Assembly (NCBI GenBank): GCA_023457295.1
Contig: JAEWLZ010000218.1
Location: 1-14,522, forward strand
Direction: 5' to 3'
Length of the DNA stretch: 14,522 nt
DNA from: Cyanobacteria bacterium OH_PDB_112
Lineage (GTDB): Bacteria; Cyanobacteriota; Vampirovibrionia; Gastranaerophilales; CAJFVJ01
A model generated the notes under the pieces. It saw only the letters and a program-made list of their open reading frames with translations. It was not told the origin of the DNA and made no database searches. The position numbers and the translations under genes were made by a program. Shown here in pieces: positions 7,657 through 14,161 of this stretch. Position 1 is the first letter of the stretch. Each line of letters begins with the position of its first letter.

Positions 7657-7665
7657 TGTTATAAT
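7657..7665 (+). promoter_or_regulatory. Extended -10 promoter element of bamA
   Basis: TGTTATAAT (7657-7665) matches an extended -10 element (TGnTATAAT). The -35 region about 17 bases upstream (TTTTAC) is poor, as is often seen with extended -10 promoters. Transcription would begin near 7672 and give a leader of about 36 bases before ATG 7708. Confidence 0.6.
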
Positions 7666-7707
7666 CGTATTATCCGAGGGGAGTTTTTATAAAAAGAAAC
7701 AGTTTTA

Positions 7708-9669
7708 ATGCGAATTTTTAATATATTTTTAGTACTTATAATATTCTTTTTAAATATTTCAGTCTTTACACAAAAGGTTGAAGCTTTTAGTTTTTTCAAA
7801 AAAGAAAAAACTAATCCTCCTTTGGTAGAACAAACTACCCAGGAAATGCCTCCTGAAAAAGAAATTTTACCTGTTGCAGAACCTCCAAAAGATCAAAGTT
7901 TTGTAACAAAATACCCTCTCAAAGATTTGATTAAACAGGTTGAAATAGAAGGAAACAGCATTATTCCTGATGAAAAAATTCTAGAAGCAGTCAAAAGTCA
8001 AAAAGGAACACCTTATACGATTGAAGGAGTGAAAGCTGATCTTCAGGATATTTATAATATGGGCTATTTCACCAAAAACATGAAAGCTCTTCCCCAAAAA
8101 ACCGATTCAGGTGTGATTTTAAAAATAGTTGTGCAAGAAAATATTCCTGTTACAGGTTTTAATATTCAAGGAAATTCCGTACTTGATGACAGTGAAATTT
8201 TGGGAGTTGTAAACAAAAATATAGGAATGCCTCAAAATATAAATTCTCTCAATGATATGATTGACCAAATTGAAGATTTGTACGCTGAAAAAGGCTACAC
8301 TCTCGCAAGGGTAAAAGCCATAAAAGATGAGCCGGACGGTTATATAGACATAAAAATTGATGAAGGTTACATTGAGGATATTCAGATAGCCGGAAATACA
8401 AAGACTAAAGATTTTGTAATTAAAAGAAATATGATGACAAAAGTCGGTGACATTTATAATGAGATGGCATTGGCGGATGATATGAAAAGACTTTTTAACA
8501 CAAGGGCTTTCGGGAATGTTAAGAGGGTTGTTTCTCAAAGCGAAAAAGACCCTGAAAAATATTCACTAAAAATAGAAGTAGAAGAAAAGCGTTCGGGTGC
8601 AATTTCACTGGGCGGAGGTTTTGATACGGCAACAGGTCTTTTTGGAACAACAGGGTTTACGGATTATAATTTCCGTGGAAGAGGACAGAGCTTGGGTGTG
8701 GATTTTACAACCGGTAGTGGTATTATCTTCAACAACAGCAGTATTTTAAAACGTGCAAGTTATCAACTTGAAACAAGATTTTACGACCCGTATTTCATGC
8801 AGTCAAAAAATTCTTTTCAGGCAAAAGCTTTTGCCAGAGATTATGCCAGCTGGCAAGTACCTTTGGCGACAGAAAGACGATTTGGTACAGAATTTGAACT
8901 TATGCGTCCTTTTGAAAAGACTAAACATTTGTCAGGAGGCATCACGCTTGGAATAGAAAATGTAAATGTTAAAGAAGGAAATGCTGACCAGTCTCAATCA
9001 GATTTTGCCGCGGCAGGAGTTGATTTTGCCAAGAGAGCCAATATGCTTGTCGGTGGAACATTTATTTCTCTAGGGCCAAAGCTTGTTTATGACACAAGAG
9101 ATAGTTTCATAGCTCCAAGAAGTGGGGTATATGCTTATGCCGGAGCAAAAGAATATCTTGCAGTAACAGGTGATGCGGGAAGTTTTGGAAAAATTGATGC
9201 GACAATACAAAGATATTTCCCTGTCGGAGAAAAATCAACTATTGCGCTTATGGGTAAAACAGGTATAAATCTCAATTCGGAGGCGCCTCTTTTTGCTCAA
9301 TATAATTTAGGCGGTATACGTTCTGTAAGAGGTTTTGACCAAACAACAGGCGGTAACGGTCTTGGAATGATGATGGCCACGGCAGAATTTAGAACACCTA
9401 TTCCGATGATGGATAAACTTACTCAAAACACCTTCTTTAATGATATGAGGCTTGTGGCATTCTTAGATGCCGGAAGAATTTTGAGTCCTAATGTTGTTGA
9501 TGATGTTTATCATTATCCGGGTTACGGTATTTCAACTGGGGTTGGTCTAAGAATTTATATCCCCGGTTTAGGTCCTATAAAACTTGATTACGGTTATCCT
9601 TTATCTGCGCTTGGAGGAGGGCGTTCCAAGTCTGGCAGATTCTTGTTTGATGTTGGCGAAATGTACTAA
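7708..9669 (+). CDS. bamA: Outer-membrane protein assembly factor BamA (Omp85), three POTRA domains
   Basis: Inserts beta-barrel proteins into the outer membrane. The 653-residue protein has a signal peptide (residues 1-26, ending QKVEA) and a proline/glutamate-rich linker to about residue 70. Three POTRA domains follow (about 76-145, 148-219 and 221-294, each with a [I/V]xGN element and a xxGYF/xxGY or RAFG turn), then a 16-strand-type barrel from about 298. The barrel contains the conserved LGPKLVYDTRD segment (456-465) and the loop-6 VRGF (540-543), and the last residue is aromatic (Tyr653), as expected for the beta-signal. E. coli BamA has five POTRAs; three plus a proline-rich stretch is typical of cyanobacterial Omp85. 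The only in-frame ATG is 7708. The strong GAGGGGAG at 7676-7683 is too far upstream to be a normal ribosome-binding site. skp follows after 19 bases. Confidence 0.93.
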   Translation: MRIFNIFLVLIIFFLNISVFTQKVEAFSFFKKEKTNPPLVEQTTQEMPPEKEILPVAEPPKDQSFVTKYPLKDLIKQVEIEGNSIIPDEKILEAVKSQKGTPYTIEGVKADLQDIYNMGYFTKNMKALPQKTDSGVILKIVVQENIPVTGFNIQGNSVLDDSEILGVVNKNIGMPQNINSLNDMIDQIEDLYAEKGYTLARVKAIKDEPDGYIDIKIDEGYIEDIQIAGNTKTKDFVIKRNMMTKVGDIYNEMALADDMKRLFNTRAFGNVKRVVSQSEKDPEKYSLKIEVEEKRSGAISLGGGFDTATGLFGTTGFTDYNFRGRGQSLGVDFTTGSGIIFNNSSILKRASYQLETRFYDPYFMQSKNSFQAKAFARDYASWQVPLATERRFGTEFELMRPFEKTKHLSGGITLGIENVNVKEGNADQSQSDFAAAGVDFAKRANMLVGGTFISLGPKLVYDTRDSFIAPRSGVYAYAGAKEYLAVTGDAGSFGKIDATIQRYFPVGEKSTIALMGKTGINLNSEAPLFAQYNLGGIRSVRGFDQTTGGNGLGMMMATAEFRTPIPMMDKLTQNTFFNDMRLVAFLDAGRILSPNVVDDVYHYPGYGISTGVGLRIYIPGLGPIKLDYGYPLSALGGGRSKSGRFLFDVGEMY

Positions 9670-9688
9670 TAATAAGGAGTAAATTATT

Positions 9689-10135
9689 ATGAAAAAAATC
9701 TTGAATGTTCTTTTGGTATTGGCTTTTGTGGTTTGTGCAAATTCTTCCGCAATGGCTGCTAATGATATAGGAGTTATCGATGTTGCGATGGTTTGGGATA
9801 AGTATCAAAAGTCTGTGAGTGTTGTTAAAACCGCTGATGAAAAAGATGTAGAACTTGAGAAATTTCTTTTAGATAAAAAAAGACTTATAGCACAAGGCTC
9901 CACTCCTGTTGAAAGAAAAAATCTTGAAGACAAATATGCAAAAGAATTTCAGGCAAAAGTTGACGATGCTAAAAAATGGTATGCAACAGAGCAACAACAA
10001 TTAGAAACAAATGTGATGAATGCGATTAAAACAGTTGCCGCACAAAAAGCTCTTTGTGTTGTTTTAAGCAAGAAGACAGCTATTTATGGCGGAGTTGATA
10101 TTACAGAAGAAGTTATTACTATTCTGAATAAATAA
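9689..10135 (+). CDS. Periplasmic chaperone of the Skp/OmpH family
   Basis: Skp-type chaperones form trimeric 'jellyfish' that hold unfolded outer-membrane proteins on their way to BamA. The 148-residue protein has a signal peptide (MKKILNVLLVLAF..., likely cleaved after AMA at about 23), then the family's first strand IGVIDVAMVW, a long charged helical hairpin (about 45-112, rich in Lys, Glu and Gln, with LEKFLLDKKRL and FQAKVDDAKKW), and the returning strand with CVVLSKKTAIYGG before VDITEEVITILNK. This order matches OmpH/Skp proteins. The clear ribosome-binding site AAGGAG lies about ten bases before the ATG. Its place directly after bamA is the classic arrangement and supports the function. 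The sequence identity is diffuse, as usual for the family. Confidence 0.85.
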   Translation: MKKILNVLLVLAFVVCANSSAMAANDIGVIDVAMVWDKYQKSVSVVKTADEKDVELEKFLLDKKRLIAQGSTPVERKNLEDKYAKEFQAKVDDAKKWYATEQQQLETNVMNAIKTVAAQKALCVVLSKKTAIYGGVDITEEVITILNK

Positions 10136-10142
10136 TTTTGTA

Positions 10143-10733
10143 ATGAAATTTTTTACCGAAAAACAGCTTCAAGAATATTTGAGTCGTCTGAAAGACGGTG
10201 AGGTTTTTGCTTATCCTACAGATACTGTTTGGGGGTTAGGTTGTCTTCCCGAGAATGAAAGTGCCTGTAAAAAAATTTATGACATAAAAAAAAGGGACGG
10301 GGCAAAACCTCTTATTCTTATGGCGGCATCTGTCGATGATTTTTTACCTTATATAAAAAATTTTCCCCCCCTTGCGCAAAGACTGTCTGAAAAATACTGG
10401 GCAGGCGGTTTAACAATTGTTGTTAAAAAATCTGATTTGCTTTCTGAGTATGTTACATCAGGAATGGACACAGTTGGGCTTCGTATCCCCAATCATCCGG
10501 TTTTACTTGAGTTTTTAGAGTATTCAGGTGTTGTTGCCACAACGAGTGCAAATCTTTCGGGAGAGCCTCCTGCAATGACTTTTGAAGAAGCTCAAGAATA
10601 TGTCGGTGATAAAGTTGATTTTATTATTGAAGATTTTGGATATCCCGCTTTAGGATTAGCTTCTACGGTTGTTTTGGTCTATGGCGATGAGTATAAAATC
10701 TTGCGGCATGGTGCTGTTAATATAGAGGAGTAA
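10143..10733 (+). CDS. tsaC: Threonylcarbamoyl-AMP synthase (TsaC/Sua5/YrdC family)
   Basis: Makes threonylcarbamoyl-AMP from threonine, bicarbonate and ATP, the first step of the t6A37 modification of ANN-decoding tRNAs. The 196-residue protein is a single YrdC domain without the C-terminal Sua5 extension, so TsaC-type. Motifs are YPTDTVWGLG (24-33), KKRDGAKPL (49-57), WAGGLTIV (86-93), VGLRIPNHP (111-119) and TTSANLSGEP (133-142). The start is only seven bases after the skp stop, and no good ribosome-binding site is visible, so translation probably depends on coupling to skp. TsaB, TsaD and TsaE are not in the window. The next gene, rpiB, begins three bases after its stop. Confidence 0.94.
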   Translation: MKFFTEKQLQEYLSRLKDGEVFAYPTDTVWGLGCLPENESACKKIYDIKKRDGAKPLILMAASVDDFLPYIKNFPPLAQRLSEKYWAGGLTIVVKKSDLLSEYVTSGMDTVGLRIPNHPVLLEFLEYSGVVATTSANLSGEPPAMTFEEAQEYVGDKVDFIIEDFGYPALGLASTVVLVYGDEYKILRHGAVNIEE

Positions 10734-10736
10734 ATT

Positions 10737-11165
10737 ATGACTAAAATAGCGATAGGCTCAGATCACGGCGGATATGAGTTGAAAGAGCAGGTAGCCGCTT
10801 TTTTGAAAGAAAAAAATTATGAATTTAAAGATTTTGGTTGCTTTGATTCGCAGTCCGTTGATTATCCGATTGTTGCCAGAGAAGTTGCAACAGCAGTCGC
10901 CAATAGGGATTTTGAGAAAGGAATAATAATTTGCGGTTCGGGAATAGGAGTTTGTATTGCTGCAAATAAGGTTAAAGGTATTAGAGCCGCTAACTGTAAT
11001 GACCTTTATTGTGCTGAAATGAGTCGAAAACACAATGATGCGAATATTCTTACTATGGGCGGTCGTATTGTGTCAAAAGAGCTTGCTCTTGAAATAGTTG
11101 ATACTTGGATTAATACTGACTTTGAAGGCGGTCGACACCAAAAAAGAATTGATATGCTTAACTAG
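10737..11165 (+). CDS. rpiB: Ribose 5-phosphate isomerase B
   Basis: Interconverts ribose 5-phosphate and ribulose 5-phosphate in the non-oxidative pentose phosphate pathway. The 142-residue protein has GSDHGGYELK (7-16), DYP (42-44), the active-site Cys66 in CGSGIGV, and SRKHNDANILTMGGR (96-110) with His99. Cys66 and His99 fall at the same numbers as in the E. coli enzyme. FEGGRHQKRI near the end is also typical. A good ribosome-binding site (GAGGAG) overlaps the end of tsaC. Some RpiB-like proteins act on allose, galactose or other sugar phosphates, but the housekeeping setting favours ribose. It is the last gene of the bamA-skp-tsaC-rpiB cluster, and no clear terminator follows it. Confidence 0.93.
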   Translation: MTKIAIGSDHGGYELKEQVAAFLKEKNYEFKDFGCFDSQSVDYPIVAREVATAVANRDFEKGIIICGSGIGVCIAANKVKGIRAANCNDLYCAEMSRKHNDANILTMGGRIVSKELALEIVDTWINTDFEGGRHQKRIDMLN

Positions 11166-11204
11166 GTTTTGATTTTATTTCGTGAACTTATTCTCAAAAA
11201 ACAG

Positions 11205-11232
11205 TTGTAAAAACTCTTTTATTCTGTAAAAT
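11205..11232 (+). promoter_or_regulatory. Putative pgk promoter
   Basis: TTGTAA (11205-11210) and TAAAAT (11227-11232) are separated by 16 bases, each differing from consensus at one or two positions. A start near 11239 would give a leader of about 29 bases that keeps the ribosome-binding site AAAGGAG (11254-11260). The promoter overlaps the 5' arm of the inverted repeat at 11210-11264. Confidence 0.5.
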
Positions 11233-11264
11233 TAAGGCATAAAAGTTTAGAATAAAGGAGTTTT
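11210..11264 (+). promoter_or_regulatory. 16-bp inverted repeat that would sequester the pgk ribosome-binding site
   Basis: AAAACTCTTTTATTCT (11210-11225) pairs with AGAATAAAGGAGTTTT (11249-11264) over all 16 positions in RNA: 15 Watson-Crick pairs and one U-G pair. The loop is 23 bases. The 3' arm contains the whole Shine-Dalgarno AAAGGAG of pgk. A transcript reading through from rpiB would carry both arms. A transcript from the promoter at 11205-11232 would begin in the loop and lack the 5' arm. A DNA operator is the alternative reading. It is not a standard terminator because the T run is inside the stem. Confidence 0.6.
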
Positions 11265-11267
11265 ATT

Positions 11268-12467
11268 ATGAAAAAATCAGTAAGAGATTTAACAGATATT
11301 AAAGGTAAACGCGCTCTTGTTAGAGTGGATATGAATGTCCCTTTGGATGCAAATAAAAACGTAACGGATGACACTCGTATCAGAGCGATTATTCCAACAG
11401 TTGAGTATCTTCGAAATGCAGGTGCAAAAGTTATTTTGGTTGCGCACCTTGGCAGACCAAAAGGTGATAACAATGCGGATTTAACACTTGACCCTGTTGC
11501 GGCAAGATTGTCTGAGCTTATCGGAGCTCCTGTTTTGAAGCTTAACGATTCAATCGGTACGGAAGTTAAAGCTCAGCTTGCAACATTGAAAGACGGCGAT
11601 GTGGCTTTGCTTGAAAATATTCGTTTCTACCCTGAAGAAACAAAAAATGACCCCGAATTTGCAAAAAAACTTGCTGAACTTGCCGATTTTTATGTGAATG
11701 ACGCATTCGGTGCGGCACACAGAGCTCATGCTTCAACTGAAGGTGTGGCGCATCTTTTATCGCCAGCTGTTTCTGGTCTTTTGATGGAAAAAGAATTGAG
11801 CTCACTTGGCTCTTTGCTTCAAAATCCCGCAAGACCTTTCACTGCAATTGTAGGTGGCAGCAAAGTTTCTACTAAAATCGGCGTAATCGAAAATTTAATC
11901 GACAAAGTTGACAATATCGTTCTTGGCGGGGGTATGACATATACTTTCAAAAAAGCCGAAGGCGGTAAAATCGGTAATTCAATTTGTGAAGATGACAAAC
12001 TCGATTTTGCAAATGAACTTGTTGCAAAGGCAAAAGCTAAAGGCGTAAATCTTATCATTGCAAAAGATGTTTTGATTGCGGATGATTTCAGCAACGATGC
12101 AAATGTAAAATTTGTTCCTTCAAATGAAATTCCAGACGGATGGGAAGGCGTTGATGCAGGCCCTGAAGCAAGAAAAGAAATTGCGGATGTTATATTAAAA
12201 TCTAAAACAATCCTTTGGAATGGTCCTGTCGGTGCTTTTGAAACTGACAAATTTGAAGAAGGTACAAAAGCTGTTGCGCTTGCAGTTGCCGAAGCTACTA
12301 AAAACGGTGCTACAAGTGTTCTTGGCGGTGGCGATACAGTTGCGGCTGTTGAAAAATTCAAACTTGACAGAGATTCATTCTCTCATATTTCAACAGGCGG
12401 CGGAGCAAGCTTGGAGTTTATCGAAGGAAAAACTCTTCCAGGCGTTGCGGCTTTGGATGATAAGTAG
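11268..12467 (+). CDS. pgk: Phosphoglycerate kinase
   Basis: Transfers phosphate between 1,3-bisphosphoglycerate and ADP in glycolysis; cytoplasmic. The 399-residue protein has normal length and both lobes. The N-terminal part carries RVDMNVP (19-25), HLGRPKG (60-66), ENIRFYPEE and NDAFGAAHRAHAS. The C-terminal nucleotide lobe carries GGSKVSTKIGVI, LGGGMTYTF, WNGPVGAFE, GGGDTVAAV and STGGGASLEFIEGK. These are the standard substrate, hinge and ATP-binding segments. AAAGGAG lies seven bases before the ATG. It follows rpiB by 102 bases, has its own promoter candidate and an unusual leader inverted repeat, and ends at a strong terminator. Codon use is somewhat richer in GC-ending and preferred codons than that of its neighbours, as expected of a highly expressed gene. 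Confidence 0.98.
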   Translation: MKKSVRDLTDIKGKRALVRVDMNVPLDANKNVTDDTRIRAIIPTVEYLRNAGAKVILVAHLGRPKGDNNADLTLDPVAARLSELIGAPVLKLNDSIGTEVKAQLATLKDGDVALLENIRFYPEETKNDPEFAKKLAELADFYVNDAFGAAHRAHASTEGVAHLLSPAVSGLLMEKELSSLGSLLQNPARPFTAIVGGSKVSTKIGVIENLIDKVDNIVLGGGMTYTFKKAEGGKIGNSICEDDKLDFANELVAKAKAKGVNLIIAKDVLIADDFSNDANVKFVPSNEIPDGWEGVDAGPEARKEIADVILKSKTILWNGPVGAFETDKFEEGTKAVALAVAEATKNGATSVLGGGDTVAAVEKFKLDRDSFSHISTGGGASLEFIEGKTLPGVAALDDK

Positions 12468-12482
12468 CGATTTTTGACGTGA

Positions 12483-12526
12483 ATAAATAAAAGAAGCGGT
12501 GCAAATGTACCGCTTCTTTTATTTAT
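12483..12526. terminator. Bidirectional terminator between pgk and the convergent gene
   Basis: An 18-bp perfect inverted repeat (12483-12500 with 12509-12526) has the core AAAAGAAGCGGT / ACCGCTTCTTTT and an eight-base loop that can close by two more pairs. T-rich sequence follows on the plus strand (to about 12538), and the stem base itself is A/T-rich on both sides. It can therefore end transcripts from pgk and from the minus-strand gene that stops at 12537. Confidence 0.9.
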
Positions 12527-12536
12527 CTTTTCTTTT

Positions 12537-13160
12537 TTATAGAGGATTTGTTTCTTTGATATTTGGAGTTTTTAATTTTTGAGACATTCTTTCAGGCATT
12601 GTAGCCGCAACATCAACAGGTTTTATATCTTCTTTTTTTCTTCCTGCTCGTCCTGACATTTGCTTAAGTTCCTGATCCGGTAATGGTGTTTTTGTGGCAT
12701 CTGTACGCAAAGGAAGTTCATTTCTGTTTTGAACAAATATATTTTTACTTGGTGTTTCAAAACCTGATTCATAAACAAAAGGCAATTTCCCCGGGACATC
12801 TAAACAGCCACCATCAGGGGTATGAACGGTATGGAATTGTTGAACAAATAAATGCTCTGTTTCACGACCATCTTCAGCTATTGAGAGAAAAGGCGAATGT
12901 TTAGAGTTAAATTCTGTTTGAATATTTTTTAATGCCGCTCCATCTAATCGAGAATAAGACCTCATTTCCGGCAAAAAATCTATTACATCTTTAGGGGGAG
13001 TTTTTTCCAAAGGAGAATGAATAGCCGCTAAAATTTCAGATAGTTTTTTGGGGCTGCCAACATCTTGCCAACCATTTTTTGTTGCCGCTTGTTCTGCTCG
13101 ATGTTTTTTAATAATATTTCTTACAACTCGTTGTTTAATAATATCCATTCTTGATTTCAT
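12537..13160 (-). CDS. Hypothetical protein, 207 residues
   Basis: Not recognised. The protein has no signal peptide or membrane segment. Its first 25 residues are strongly basic and likely helical (MKSRMDIIKQRVVRNIIKKHRAEQ is the general run, given here only as a description). The middle is mixed, with LSEILAAIHSPLE and a possible folded core around HLFVQQFHTVHTPDGG. The last 60 residues are rich in Lys, Pro, Thr and Glu and look disordered. ATG 13160 is preferred because AGAGG lies seven bases upstream; a GTG at 13175 is in frame. It stands alone, convergent with pgk and sharing its terminator. Good frame length, ribosome-binding site and terminator support a real gene. The composition suggests a lineage-specific protein, perhaps nucleic-acid or envelope-associated, but no function can be assigned. 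Confidence 0.7.
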   Translation of the reverse strand: MKSRMDIIKQRVVRNIIKKHRAEQAATKNGWQDVGSPKKLSEILAAIHSPLEKTPPKDVIDFLPEMRSYSRLDGAALKNIQTEFNSKHSPFLSIAEDGRETEHLFVQQFHTVHTPDGGCLDVPGKLPFVYESGFETPSKNIFVQNRNELPLRTDATKTPLPDQELKQMSGRAGRKKEDIKPVDVAATMPERMSQKLKTPNIKETNPL

Positions 13161-13264
13161 GAAATTGCCTCTCACTTAAATAATTTTCAACTATATTTTT
13201 ATTAAAATAAAACAAAAAAATGATTGCTTTATTTTCAAAATACACTTTACAAAAATTTATAAAC

Positions 13265-13298
13265 AAAAAAGCAGCCTTTTTTCAAAGACCGCTTTTTT
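13265..13298 (-). terminator. Terminator of the ferritin gene (minus strand)
   Basis: On the minus strand AAAAAAGCGGTC pairs with GGCTGCTTTTTT over 12 bp, with two G-U pairs and a ten-base loop; the final T run continues as GTTT. On the plus strand the same positions would be A-C mismatches, so the hairpin is directed to the minus strand. It lies 137 bases after the ferritin stop. Confidence 0.75.
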
Positions 13299-13435
13299 AA
13301 AGATTGCTTCACTTGCGTAGTCTTGGATTATTGGACAATTCAAAAGGCTTAGACTCTGTTCCGCTTTTTAATAAAAAAGTTTCACTCCTCAACCTTTTTC
13401 ATCAGGCGAGTTTCACTCCCGTCAAAAATCCGTTT
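13299..13435 (-). other. Untranslated 3' region of ferritin with an 11-base direct repeat
   Basis: Between the ferritin stop and its terminator lie 137 bases with no credible gene. AGTTTCACTCC occurs twice on the plus strand (13378-13388 and 13409-13419, 31 bases apart). A short A/T hairpin (13364-13379) lies beside the first copy. No ribosome-binding site followed by a reading frame longer than a few codons is seen. Confidence 0.4.
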
Positions 13436-13948
13436 TTATGCCTTCATAACAGGCTGAACAAAGACTCTTTTTGCGGCTTCCTGATCAAGGAAGAAAAGAG
13501 CTGTTCCTTCGGCTTTTGTTAGTTTAAGTTTGTTCAACCAGTCTTCGGCGGTTGCTTCTTCTTCTACTTGCTCGTCAACGAACCAATGCAAAAATGATGC
13601 GGTCGCATGGTCTTTTTCTTCAAGAGCAAGAGTTACGATATCATTGATTCTTGAAGATATGTGTTTTTCGTGTTTCACTGTTTCTTCAAAAATTTGTGTG
13701 ATGTTATCCCACTCTGAAGGAGGTTTTGCGATTTGGTTAAGCTCAACTTTGCCGCCTCTTTCCAAAACAAAATCAAAGAAGAATTTAGCGTGGTTCATTT
13801 CTTCCATTACCTGAATGTTCATCCAGTTGGCAAAGCCGTTAAGTCCGATATTGGCAAGGTGTGCCGCCATTGCAAGATATAAGTATGAAGAATAAAGTTC
13901 TTCATTTATTTGCGCATTTATTGCTTTTTCGATTTTTGGGTTTAGCAT
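13436..13948 (-). CDS. Non-haem ferritin (FtnA type)
   Basis: Iron-storage protein forming a 24-subunit shell that oxidises Fe(II) and stores ferric mineral in the cytoplasm. With the start at 13948 the protein has 170 residues. Its ferroxidase residues fall exactly at E. coli FtnA numbering: Glu17, Tyr24, Glu50, His53, Glu94 and Gln127. Third-site glutamates are at 49, 126 and 130. There is no haem-ligand methionine of bacterioferritin type evident. AAAGGAG lies seven bases upstream of ATG 13948; an in-frame ATG at 13972 would add eight residues before it but would place that site inside the gene. It is a single-gene unit with a TATAAT at 13986-13981 (minus) and a terminator at 13265-13298. 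No obvious Fur box was found. Confidence 0.94.
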   Translation of the reverse strand: MLNPKIEKAINAQINEELYSSYLYLAMAAHLANIGLNGFANWMNIQVMEEMNHAKFFFDFVLERGGKVELNQIAKPPSEWDNITQIFEETVKHEKHISSRINDIVTLALEEKDHATASFLHWFVDEQVEEEATAEDWLNKLKLTKAEGTALFFLDQEAAKRVFVQPVMKA

Positions 13949-13980
13949 TTTAGGTCTCCTTTTTAGTATCATTTTTTGTA

Positions 13981-13986
13981 ATTATA
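13981..13986 (-). promoter_or_regulatory. Putative -10 box of the ferritin gene
   Basis: Perfect TATAAT on the minus strand (plus-strand ATTATA). It would place the transcript start near 13974, about 26 bases before the start codon. The -35 region at 17 bases (ATTTAA) is weak. Confidence 0.45.
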
Positions 13987-14098
13987 AAGCGAAAAAAAGA
14001 ATTTTAAATAACTATATAGAAAAAATTAACAATTAGATTAGAAAATAGCCTTAAAACCAGTCTTTTAGGCAAGAAAAAAATCTTATTATTTTGTCGCA

Positions 14099-14134
14099 TT
14101 AACTTGTATCCCCAACCTGATATTATACAGTTGG
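14099..14134 (+). promoter_or_regulatory. Putative promoter with a palindrome across the -10 box
   Basis: TTAACT (14099-14104) and TATTAT (14121-14126) are 16 bases apart and precede the DUF2934-like gene. CCAAC (14112-14116) and GTTGG (14130-14134) flank the -10 box symmetrically, and the flanking TG/CA bases also pair if one C is bulged. A repressor site is possible. Confidence 0.4.
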
Positions 14135-14144
14135 TGAATCAAAA

Positions 14145-14159
14145 CACAGGAGGTCTGTG
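14145..14159 (+). promoter_or_regulatory. Small hairpin presenting the ribosome-binding site
   Basis: CACAG (14145-14149) and CTGTG (14155-14159) form a 5-bp stem whose loop is GAGGT, so the Shine-Dalgarno AGGAGG lies partly in the loop just before ATG 14162. The stem is too short to be sure it forms in the cell. Confidence 0.35.
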
Positions 14160-14161
14160 CT

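Noticed and set aside
11819..12361. Minus-strand open frame of 180 residues inside pgk.
   Set aside because: It is a shadow of the clearly identified pgk frame, with a Ser/Pro/Ala-rich translation, no ribosome-binding site and no gene-like context.
13355..13410. Hammerhead-ribozyme-like core on the minus strand (CTGATGA followed 15 bases later by GAAAC, with CGC/GCG flanks).
   Set aside because: The 15 bases between CTGATGA and GAAA cannot form stem II, and the required U-H cleavage position after stem III is missing, so the match is a coincidence of short motifs.
13981..14040. Fur box upstream of ferritin.
   Set aside because: No stretch resembles the GATAATGATAATCATTATC consensus; the A/T-rich matches are what base composition alone would give.
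14048..14070. GCCTTAAAA / CTTTTAGGC hairpin between ferritin and the DUF2934-like gene, considered as a terminator.
   Set aside because: It lies upstream of both divergent genes, has a bulge and no T run, so it terminates nothing visible.
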